Shown piece after piece: positions 1 through 5,281 of a DNA stretch of 10,947 nt. The notes beneath the pieces were generated by a model that did no database searches, was not told the origin of the DNA, and worked only from the letters and a program-made list of their open reading frames with translations. Positions within the stretch are counted from its first letter, which is position 1. Each line of letters begins with the position of its first letter. The DNA comes from JBJXGF01 sp046153015 (GTDB lineage Bacteria; Actinomycetota; Acidimicrobiia; Acidimicrobiales; CAIXPF01), in contig JBJXGF010000191.1 in the NCBI GenBank assembly GCA_046153015.1, positions 1 through 10,947 on the forward strand, in the 5' to 3' direction. A program made the position numbers and the translations under genes.

Positions 1-97
1 GGCGGGCGGCGACGCGTCGGTCGTCACCCTCGCCCCGCCCCCCGCCGTGCAAGCCGGGGCCGAGGTCCGAGCCCTCGGCCGCCGGCTGACCGGATGA
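1..97 (+). CDS. 3' end of an unidentified gene
   Basis: A reading frame open from the left edge (first full codon at base 2) ends at TGA 95-97. Its last residues are AGGDASVVTLAPPPAVQAG followed by AEVRALGRRLTG. The GC-rich third positions fit coding DNA of this genome. In many actinobacteria rsmI lies upstream of metG, but this tail does not look like an RsmI C-terminus and I cannot assign a family. The gene is partial because the window begins inside it. It is probably a separate gene from metG, since 87 bases containing a repeat-like motif lie between them. Confidence 0.45.
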   Translation, partial: AGGDASVVTLAPPPAVQAGAEVRALGRRLTG

Positions 98-98
98 G

Positions 99-142
99 CG
101 TGGCGAAGCCGGGCGGCCGAGCGAGCGCCAGCGAGCCGGGGA
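99..142. repeat. GAGCG/AGCGA-rich intergenic motif upstream of metG
   Basis: The spacer between the upstream gene and metG contains GAGCGAGCGCCAGCGAG at 119-135. Very similar wording recurs in the glmU-prs spacer (7727-7741 and 7761-7782). It may be a dispersed intergenic element or simple low-complexity GC-rich spacer. No clear promoter or Shine-Dalgarno sequence is visible in it. Confidence 0.35.
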
Positions 143-184
143 TTGCCGCAGGGCGCGTCGGACCCGCTGGATAACGTGTTCGCC

Positions 185-1684
185 GTGCCCCGCTTCTACG
201 TGACCACCCCGATCTACTACGTGAACGACGCGCCGCACATCGGGCACGCTTACACCACTTTGTGCGCCGACGCGTTCGCCCGGTGGCACCGCCTGATCGG
301 CGACGAGACGTTCTTCCTGACCGGCACCGACGAGCACGGGCTGAAGGTGCTGCGCTCCGCCGAGGCGGCCGGGCGGACCCCGCTAGAGCACGCCGACGCC
401 AACAGCGCCCGGTTCCGGGCGGCGTGGGCCGAGCTCAACCTGTCCAACGACGACTTCATCCGCACCACCGAGCCGCGCCACGTCAAGTCCGTCCAGACCT
501 TCCTGCAGCGGGTGTATGACAACGGCTACATCTACAAGGACACCTACGACGGGCTCTACAACGTGTCCGACGAGGCGTACGTCACCGAGAGCGAGGTGAG
601 CGAGGAGGATCTCGCGTCGGGCCGGGTCACCCGGATGCGGGAGGAGAACTACTTCTTCAAGCTCTCCGCCTTCGAGCAGCGCCTGCTCGACTGGTACGAG
701 GCGAACCCCGGCGTGGTGACGCCGGTCGGGCGGCGCAACGAGGCGATGGGGATCATCCGCCAGGGCCTGCGCGACATCTCGATCACCCGCACCTCGATCG
801 ACTGGGGCGTGCCGGTGCCCTGGGACGACGCCCACGTCTTCTACGTGTGGTACGACGCGCTGATCAACTACGCCACCGCCGTCGGCTACGGCGCCGACGA
901 GGAGCGCTTCGCCGCGTGGTGGCCCTCGTGCACCCACCTCATCGGCAAGGACATCCTGCGCTTCCACTGCGTGTACTGGCCGGCGATGCTGCTGGCCGCC
1001 GGCGTGGAGAGCCTGCCCCGCTTCGGGGTGCACGGCTGGTTGCTCATCGGCGGCGAGAAGATGTCGAAGTCCAAGCTGAACCAGATCGCCCCGGCCGACC
1101 TCGTGCGCGACTTCGGCGTCGACGGGTTCCGCTATTGCATCCTGCGCGACAACCCGTTCGGCCCCGACTCGGACTTCTCCTACGAGGGCATCGTCCAGCG
1201 CTACAACACCGATCTCGCCAACAACCTGGGCAACCTGCTGTCTCGGGTGGCCACCGTGGTGGGCAGCAAGTGCGGCGGCGTGGGGCCCGCCCCCCGGGCC
1301 GACAGCCCGCTGTCGGCAGCCGCGGCCGAGGCGCTGTCGGGCGCGCAGGCGGCCTGGGCCGAGCTGGCGCCCTCGAACGCGCTGGAGGCCTCGTGGCGGC
1401 TCATCCGCGAGGCCAACGCCCACCTCGAGGCCAACGAGCCTTGGAAGGCCGAGCCCGGCCCGGAGGTGGACGCCGTGCTCGGCGACGCGCTCGAGGTGCT
1501 GCGCCTGGTGGCCCTGCTGGCCACCCCGGCGATGCCCGCCACCTGCGAGGAGGTGTGGCGGCGGATCGGCCTGCCCGGCTCGCCGGCCTCGCAGCGCTTG
1601 CCCGCCGCCGGCGCGTGGGGCGGGTACCCCGGCGGCCTCGCCGTGGAGAAGGCCGCCCCGCTCTTCCCCCGGATCAAGGCCTGA
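185..1684 (+). CDS. metG: Methionyl-tRNA synthetase
   Basis: Cytoplasmic class I aminoacyl-tRNA synthetase that charges tRNA-Met with methionine using ATP. The Rossmann-fold signature HIGH is at residues 18-21 and the KMSKS loop at 292-296. The conserved GKDILRFHCVYWPA segment lies between them, and the rest is the helical anticodon-binding domain. At 499 residues it is the short form without a C-terminal tRNA-binding EMAP domain. The connective-peptide region (YNVSDEAYVTESEV) has no CxxC zinc knuckle, so it looks like the zinc-free type. The GTG at 185 is chosen because it gives the family-typical start MPRFYVTTPIYYVN. In-frame TTG 143 and GTG 176 would add unconserved residues, and none of the three has a strong Shine-Dalgarno sequence. 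The stop overlaps the tatD start by one base (TGATG), so it heads the metG-tatD-rsmA-ispE operon. Confidence 0.96.
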   Translation: MPRFYVTTPIYYVNDAPHIGHAYTTLCADAFARWHRLIGDETFFLTGTDEHGLKVLRSAEAAGRTPLEHADANSARFRAAWAELNLSNDDFIRTTEPRHVKSVQTFLQRVYDNGYIYKDTYDGLYNVSDEAYVTESEVSEEDLASGRVTRMREENYFFKLSAFEQRLLDWYEANPGVVTPVGRRNEAMGIIRQGLRDISITRTSIDWGVPVPWDDAHVFYVWYDALINYATAVGYGADEERFAAWWPSCTHLIGKDILRFHCVYWPAMLLAAGVESLPRFGVHGWLLIGGEKMSKSKLNQIAPADLVRDFGVDGFRYCILRDNPFGPDSDFSYEGIVQRYNTDLANNLGNLLSRVATVVGSKCGGVGPAPRADSPLSAAAAEALSGAQAAWAELAPSNALEASWRLIREANAHLEANEPWKAEPGPEVDAVLGDALEVLRLVALLATPAMPATCEEVWRRIGLPGSPASQRLPAAGAWGGYPGGLAVEKAAPLFPRIKA

Positions 1685-2433
1685 TGCGCTGGATCGACAA
1701 CCACTGCCACCTCCCCGCCGAGCCCGCCGCCGCGGCCGAGGTGCTGGCCGCGGCGCGCGCCGCCGGCGTGGAGCGCCTGGTGGTGGTGGGCGCCGATCTG
1801 GCCTCGGCTCGGGCGGCGGCGGCGCTGGCCGCGGCCGAACCGGGTGTGTGGGCCACCGCCGGCGTGCACCCCCACGAGGCGAGCGGTGGCCTCGCCGGCC
1901 TCGCCGACCTGCTCGCCGAGCCGAAGGTGGTGGCGGTGGGGGAGTGCGGGCTCGATTACTGGTACGACCACTCGCCCCGCCCCGTGCAGCGCGATGTGTT
2001 CGCCGCCCAGATCGACCTCGCCCACGAGCGCGGGATGCCGCTGATGATCCACACCCGCGACGCCTGGGACGACACGTTCGCCCTCCTCGCCGAGCGGGGC
2101 GCGCCCGAACGCACGGTGTTCCACTGCTTCACCGGCGGCCCGGGCGAGGCGGAGCGCTGCCTCGCGCTGGGCGCCTACCTGTCGTTCTCGGGGATCGTGA
2201 GCTTCAAGAACGCGGCCGACGTGCGGGCCGCCGCCGCGCGCTGCCCGCTGGAGCGGCTGCTGGTGGAGACCGACTCGCCGTACCTGGCGCCTGCGCCGCA
2301 CCGAGGCCGCCCGAACCAGCCGGCGTACGTGGTCCACGTGGGCGAGGCGCTGGCCGCCGCCCGCGGCGTCGAGCCGGCCGAGATCGCCGCCGCCACCTGG
2401 AGCAACGCCGAGCGCTTCTACGGGCTGGGGTGA
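1684..2433 (+). CDS. tatD: TatD family metal-dependent DNase
   Basis: Amidohydrolase-superfamily TIM-barrel hydrolase of 249 residues, the usual TatD length. Family members are metal-dependent 3'-5' nucleases acting on DNA and damaged ends in the cytoplasm. All the metal ligands can be seen: the HxH pair H7/H9 in DNHCHL, E87 in GECGLDY, H123 in MIHTRDA, H147 in FHCFTG and D197 in ETDSPYL; GVHPH at 60-64 is also conserved. The ATG at 1684 overlaps the last base of metG and the GTG of rsmA overlaps its stop by four bases (GTGA), so translation is probably coupled through all three genes. In mycobacteria rpfB sits between tatD and ksgA; here it is absent. The precise substrate within the TatD family cannot be told from sequence. 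Confidence 0.93.
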   Translation: MRWIDNHCHLPAEPAAAAEVLAAARAAGVERLVVVGADLASARAAAALAAAEPGVWATAGVHPHEASGGLAGLADLLAEPKVVAVGECGLDYWYDHSPRPVQRDVFAAQIDLAHERGMPLMIHTRDAWDDTFALLAERGAPERTVFHCFTGGPGEAERCLALGAYLSFSGIVSFKNAADVRAAAARCPLERLLVETDSPYLAPAPHRGRPNQPAYVVHVGEALAAARGVEPAEIAAATWSNAERFYGLG

Positions 2434-3299
2434 CGTACTCCGGCGCGGAGCTCGCTGCGCTGCTGGCCGAGGCCGGCATCGAGCCGAGCCGGTCGCTCGG
2501 CCAGAACTTCGTTGTCGACCCGAACACCGTGCGCCGCATCGTCCGCCTCGCCGGCGTCGGCCCGGGGGAGCGGGTGGTCGAGGTGGGCGCCGGGCTCGGC
2601 TCGCTCACCCGGGCCCTCCTCGACGCGGGCGCCGAGGTCACCGCGGTGGAGATCGATCGGCGTCTCACGCCGATCCTGCGCCGCCGCCTCGAGCCCGAAG
2701 GCGTGCGGGTGGTCGAGGCCGACGCCCTGCGAGTGGACTGGCCGGCCCTGCTCGGCGAGGGCGGCCCGCCGTGGCGCCTGGTGGCGAACCTGCCCTACAA
2801 CGTCGGCGTCCCGATTGTGCTCACCGTGCTGGAGCAGGCGCCGATGGTGCACGACCTGGTGGTGATGCTCCAGCGTGAGGTGGCAGAGCGGCTGGCGGCC
2901 CGCCCTGGCCAGAAGGCGTACGGCGCGCCGTCGGTGAAGGCCGCCTACTGGGCCGACGCCGCGCTGCTGGGCACGGTGCCGCCCTCGGTGTTCCTGCCCC
3001 GCCCTCACGTGGAGTCCGCGCTGGTGCACCTAGTGCGCCGCGCCCCGCCGCCCCCCGCCGACCGGGTCGAGCGAGGCTGGCTGTTCGCCCTGGTCGAGGC
3101 CGGGTTCGGCCAGCGCCGCAAGATGCTGCGCCGTTCGCTCGCCGGCCTGGCGACCGACGCGCAGCTCCTCGCCGCCGGCGTGGACCCCACCGACCGCGCC
3201 GAACGGCTCGACCTCGGAGCCTGGGCCCGCCTGGCCGAGGCGGCCGCCGCCGGGCGAGGGAACCCAGCTCCGCCGCCCGGCCGCGTCGGGAGACGCTAG
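2430..3299 (+). CDS. rsmA: 16S rRNA (adenine1518/1519-N6) dimethyltransferase RsmA/KsgA
   Basis: SAM-dependent enzyme that dimethylates two adjacent adenines in the 3'-terminal helix of 16S rRNA during small-subunit maturation. The N-terminus has the family signature SLGQNFVVD at 22-30. Motif I EVGAGLGSLT (51-60) binds SAM, AVEID at 72-76 holds the acidic ribose-binding residue, EADAL at 96-100 follows, and motif IV NLPYN (120-124) is catalytic. The C-terminal helical domain contains GFGQRRKMLRRSL (225-237). The length of 289 residues is normal. The GTG start overlaps the tatD stop (GTGA), which fixes the start. The last ~20 residues are Pro/Gly/Arg-rich and probably disordered. ispE follows after 11 bases; rsmA (ksgA) beside ispE is a common actinobacterial arrangement. 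Confidence 0.96.
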   Translation: MTYSGAELAALLAEAGIEPSRSLGQNFVVDPNTVRRIVRLAGVGPGERVVEVGAGLGSLTRALLDAGAEVTAVEIDRRLTPILRRRLEPEGVRVVEADALRVDWPALLGEGGPPWRLVANLPYNVGVPIVLTVLEQAPMVHDLVVMLQREVAERLAARPGQKAYGAPSVKAAYWADAALLGTVPPSVFLPRPHVESALVHLVRRAPPPPADRVERGWLFALVEAGFGQRRKMLRRSLAGLATDAQLLAAGVDPTDRAERLDLGAWARLAEAAAAGRGNPAPPPGRVGRR

Positions 3300-3310
3300 C
3301 CTCGCTGGCC

Positions 3311-4054
3311 GTGGCGGTCGTTCCCGCAGTGCTCGACGCGCCGGCGAAGCTCACGGTGGAGCTGCGCGTGGTCGGCGTGCGCGCCGACGGGTACCACCTC
3401 CTCGACGCGGAGATGGTCACGATCGATCTGTGCGACACCCTGCACCTCACCGCCGGCGAGGGGGTGGAGGTGGTCGACGAGATCGTCGGCGCGGCCGCCG
3501 GGGGCGCCGCCGCCCTCGCCGCCGGCGGCGGGCACGAGAACATCGTGTCCCGCGCCCTCGCCCTCGCGGGGCGTCGCGCCCGGGTGAGGATCCACAAGCG
3601 CATCCCGGTGGGCGGGGGCCTCGGCGGGGGTTCGGCCGATGCGGCGGCGATCCTGCGCTGGGCCGGCCGGGGCGACGACGTGGCGCTGGCCGCCCGTCTC
3701 GGCGCCGACGTGCCGTTCTGCCTCTCGGGCGGGCGGGCCCGGGTGGGAGGCGTGGGGGAGGCGATCACGCCGCTGGCGCCGCTGGCCCGCACGTTCACGC
3801 TGCTGACCCCGCCGTTCGGCTGCTCGACGGTGGAGGTCTACCGCGCCTGGGACCGCCTGGGCGGCCCCACCGGCGAGGGGCGCAACGACCTCGAGGCCGC
3901 CGCCCTGGCCGTGGAGCCCCGGCTGGCGGAGTGGCGCGACCGCCTGGCCGCGGCAACGGGCAAGGCGCCGTCGCTCGCCGGCTCGGGCGCGACGTGGTTC
4001 GTGGACGGCGCCCACCCCGGCGAGGGCCGGGTGGTGGTGCGAACCACCGCGTGA
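3311..4054 (+). CDS. ispE: 4-diphosphocytidyl-2-C-methyl-D-erythritol kinase (short form)
   Basis: GHMP-family kinase of the methylerythritol phosphate pathway to isoprenoids; it phosphorylates the 2-hydroxyl of CDP-methylerythritol with ATP. The three GHMP motifs are present: APAKLTVEL near residue 10, the glycine-rich ATP loop GGGLGGGSADA (101-111) and the C-terminal LAGSGAT. The catalytic aspartate is D133 in LGADVPFCLSGG, and DGYHLL marks the substrate side. At 247 residues it is shorter than the usual 280-310, and the motif-1 Asn seen in most IspE proteins (PAKxN) is Thr here. The fold and order of motifs otherwise match. The start is a GTG without a clear ribosome-binding site, 11 bases after rsmA. 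It is the last gene of the operon and converges with the bS22-like gene. Confidence 0.9.
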   Translation: MAVVPAVLDAPAKLTVELRVVGVRADGYHLLDAEMVTIDLCDTLHLTAGEGVEVVDEIVGAAAGGAAALAAGGGHENIVSRALALAGRRARVRIHKRIPVGGGLGGGSADAAAILRWAGRGDDVALAARLGADVPFCLSGGRARVGGVGEAITPLAPLARTFTLLTPPFGCSTVEVYRAWDRLGGPTGEGRNDLEAAALAVEPRLAEWRDRLAAATGKAPSLAGSGATWFVDGAHPGEGRVVVRTTA

Positions 4055-4093
4055 GGCGGAGCTGAGGCCGGGCCGGAGGCGCGGCCGCCCGAA

Positions 4094-4135
4094 ACCGGCG
4101 CTACTTACCGGCGCTACTTACCGGCGCTACTTACC
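4094..4135. repeat. 13-bp tandem repeat, 3.2 copies
   Basis: The unit ACCGGCGCTACTT is repeated head to tail at 4094-4106, 4107-4119 and 4120-4132, followed by ACC, with no mismatch. Read on the minus strand each unit is AAGTAGCGCCGGT. The copy nearest the bS22-like gene supplies its last codons (GGT AAG) and stop TAG, so the array extends the 3' end and 3' UTR of that gene between the convergent ispE and bS22 genes. Perfect identity suggests recent slippage expansion. Confidence 0.9.
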
Positions 4136-4228
4136 TCTTGCCCGGCGTTGGAACCGCGTGCGGCGGAGCATCTTCTTGTGCTTCTTCTTGCGCATGCGCT
4201 TGCGGCGCTTCTTGATCAGCGAACCCAT
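4127..4228 (-). CDS. Small basic ribosomal protein bS22 (AURKAIP1/COX24 type)
   Basis: A 33-residue, Lys/Arg-rich protein beginning MGSLIKKRRKRMRKKKHKK and ending MLRRTRFQRRARGK. It closely resembles the 33-residue bS22 protein of the mycobacterial small ribosomal subunit (MGSVIKKRRKRM-type start, RRTRxQRR toward the end), a homologue of the AURKAIP1/COX24 domain. In mycobacteria bS22 lies near the decoding centre and the intersubunit bridge. The start ATG is 4228-4226 and the stop TAG 4129-4127. There is no Shine-Dalgarno sequence; a TACGGT -10 element ends 10 bases before the ATG, so the mRNA may be leaderless or nearly so. The stop codon lies inside the tandem repeat. It is easily missed by ORF length filters. 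Confidence 0.93.
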   Translation of the reverse strand: MGSLIKKRRKRMRKKKHKKMLRRTRFQRRARGK

Positions 4229-4238
4229 GAGGGCGCCA

Positions 4239-4268
4239 ACCGTAGCCGCGCGGGGCCGGCGGTGGAAA
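4239..4268 (-). promoter_or_regulatory. Putative promoter of the bS22-like gene
   Basis: On the minus strand TTTCCA (4268-4263) is followed after 18 bases by TACGGT (4244-4239), which fits the TAnnnT -10 pattern. The -10 ends 10 bases before the ATG, placing the start of transcription within a few bases of the start codon, which agrees with the lack of a ribosome-binding site. The -35 match is only partial. Confidence 0.35.
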
Positions 4269-4293
4269 CTTTGCGATGAGGTGAAATCTCCCG

Positions 4294-4617
4294 CCCGCTC
4301 CGCCGTTCTCCTCCACGAGCGGGAACCTGAGGCCCCTCCATCGAAAGGACCACGCGATCAACTCCAGCAACGCCCTCCCGCGTTGCCCGGCGGCGGCTGG
4401 CCGGCGGGCGCGAGGCGGGGCGGACCATCCTCTCGGCGGAGAGGGGCGCTCGGCTTGGGCCGGGCGGGTCCGGCCCGGTGAGGCGGGCCGAGCGGCGACG
4501 GAGCGTGGTTCCCTATGCCCGGCGGCGTAACTGCCGGCCGCTGGGCAGCCCCTTCGGGGACGATGGAGGGGCCAAGGCAGCACTTGGTCCCCCTAGCTGC
4601 CGGGCCGACCACCCGGC
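4294..4617 (+). ncRNA. Candidate structured RNA or leader upstream of the sigma gene
   Basis: The ~440-base gap between bS22 and the sigma gene has no convincing ORF but many helices. CCCGCTC 4294-4300 pairs with 4317-4323. GGCCCCTCCATCG 4331-4343 pairs perfectly with 4561-4573 (13 bp) and encloses 4347-4355 with 4503-4512 (9 bp, one bulged T), 4367-4373 with 4380-4386 (7 bp, loop CCTCCC), 4429-4434 with 4439-4444, 4447-4454 with 4487-4494 (8 bp) around 4457-4463 with 4470-4476 (7 bp), 4517-4526 with 4537-4546 (10 bp, one G-T), and a C(TTCG)G hairpin at 4550-4559. G-T pairs and the TTCG loop favour the plus strand. I see no RNase P, tmRNA, SRP or tRNA signature. High GC makes chance stems common, so confidence is moderate. 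It could be an independent RNA or a 5' leader of the sigma gene. Confidence 0.4.
4568..4617 (+). promoter_or_regulatory. Mutually exclusive hairpins before the sigma gene
   Basis: Three hairpins compete at the 3' side of the structured segment. Hairpin A pairs 4568-4576 with 4583-4592 (one bulged T). Hairpin B pairs GGCAGC 4576-4581 with GCTGCC 4596-4601. Hairpin C pairs GCCGGG 4599-4604 with CCCGGC 4612-4617. A excludes the 13-bp helix of the upstream domain and also excludes B; B excludes C. This allows two states, long-range helix plus B, or A plus C, as in attenuators and riboswitch expression platforms. There is no T-run after C. Confidence 0.3.
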
Positions 4618-4658
4618 GTATTCACACCACGTGGCTCAGACCCTTCGACAGCCCATCG

Positions 4659-4664
4659 TAGATT
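4659..4664 (+). promoter_or_regulatory. Possible -10 element of the sigma operon
   Basis: TAGATT lies in an AT-richer patch and ends 8 bases before GTG 4673. It fits the TAnnnT pattern and would give a leaderless or near-leaderless sigma mRNA. No good -35 is seen 16-18 bases upstream. Confidence 0.25.
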
Positions 4665-4672
4665 ACTCGCCG

Positions 4673-5281
4673 GTGCACAGCGGCGAGGGCGCGACGGCGG
4701 CTTCCGGCAGCGACGACGAGCGGCTGCTCGTCGATCGCGCCCGGAGCGATCCGAACGCCTTCGCGGCCCTCTACCGTCTCTATCTCCCGAGGATCCATGC
4801 GTTCGCGTATCGCCGATCACGCTCACGGGAAGTGGCCGAGGACGTCACCGCGGCCACGTTCGAGCGCGCCTACCGGCAGCTCGACAACTTCGAGTGGCGC
4901 GGCGGCGGGTTCGGGTCGTGGCTGTTCCGGATCGCGGCGAACGAGCTCGCGGACTATTACCGCAGCCAGCAGCGGTCCAAGAGCGACCGCGGCCAGCAGG
5001 CCATGGGCGCGCTGCACTCGCCGGCCAGCTTCGACGACGTGGATCACATCGAGACCGACGAGTCCTCGGCCAAGCGGCTCCTGGCCGCGCTCGACAAGCT
5101 CAACCCCCGCTACCAGCAGGCGATCTCGCTGCGGTACCTGGCGGGGCTTTCCCACGACGAGGCCGCACTGGCCATGGGCTCGTCGAAGCCGGTGATGGCC
5201 GTGACCTTGAGCAGAGCCCTGAGAGCGCTGAGAAGCGCGATGGAGAAGATGGGTCCCATGCACGGAGAGGAGGCGTCATGA
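4673..5281 (+). CDS. ECF-type RNA polymerase sigma factor
   Basis: Sigma-70 family protein with only regions 2 and 4, hence extracytoplasmic-function type, recruiting RNA polymerase core to alternative promoters. From GTG 4673 it has 202 residues. Region 2 runs from about 29 to 99 (NAFAALYRLYLPRIHAF, then AEDVTAATFERAY and FGSWLFRIAANELADYYR). Region 4 spans about 136-190 (LLAALDKLNPRYQQAISLRY, LAGLSHDEAALAM helix-turn-helix). In-frame GTG 4631 would give 216 residues, but codons between 4631 and 4672 have unusually many A/T third positions and include a possible -10, so the later start is preferred. It overlaps the downstream membrane protein by four bases (ATGA), the classic layout for a sigma factor and its membrane-bound regulator. 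The ECF subgroup and regulon are not identifiable here. Confidence 0.87.
   Translation: MHSGEGATAASGSDDERLLVDRARSDPNAFAALYRLYLPRIHAFAYRRSRSREVAEDVTAATFERAYRQLDNFEWRGGGFGSWLFRIAANELADYYRSQQRSKSDRGQQAMGALHSPASFDDVDHIETDESSAKRLLAALDKLNPRYQQAISLRYLAGLSHDEAALAMGSSKPVMAVTLSRALRALRSAMEKMGPMHGEEAS

Noticed and set aside
94..174. 26-codon ORF starting ATGA-overlapped with the upstream gene's stop
   Set aside because: It consists of the GAGCG/AGCGA spacer motif, has no homology I recognise and no supporting ribosome-binding site; probably chance.
4158..4481. Plus-strand ORF of 107 codons over the bS22 region and the structured segment
   Set aside because: It is antisense to the recognisable bS22-like gene, shows no family features, and its downstream part is built of inverted repeats.
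4131..4583. Minus-strand ORF of 150 codons across the intergenic structured segment
   Set aside because: Shares its 3' part with bS22 in another frame, has no recognisable motif, and only exists because stops are rare at this GC content.
4478..4672. Extended N-terminus of the sigma factor from 4478 or 4631
   Set aside because: The extra residues are Arg/Pro-rich and unconserved, overlap the hairpins, and codons from 4631 to 4672 have A/T-rich third positions unlike the gene body. GTG 4631 is kept only as an alternative.
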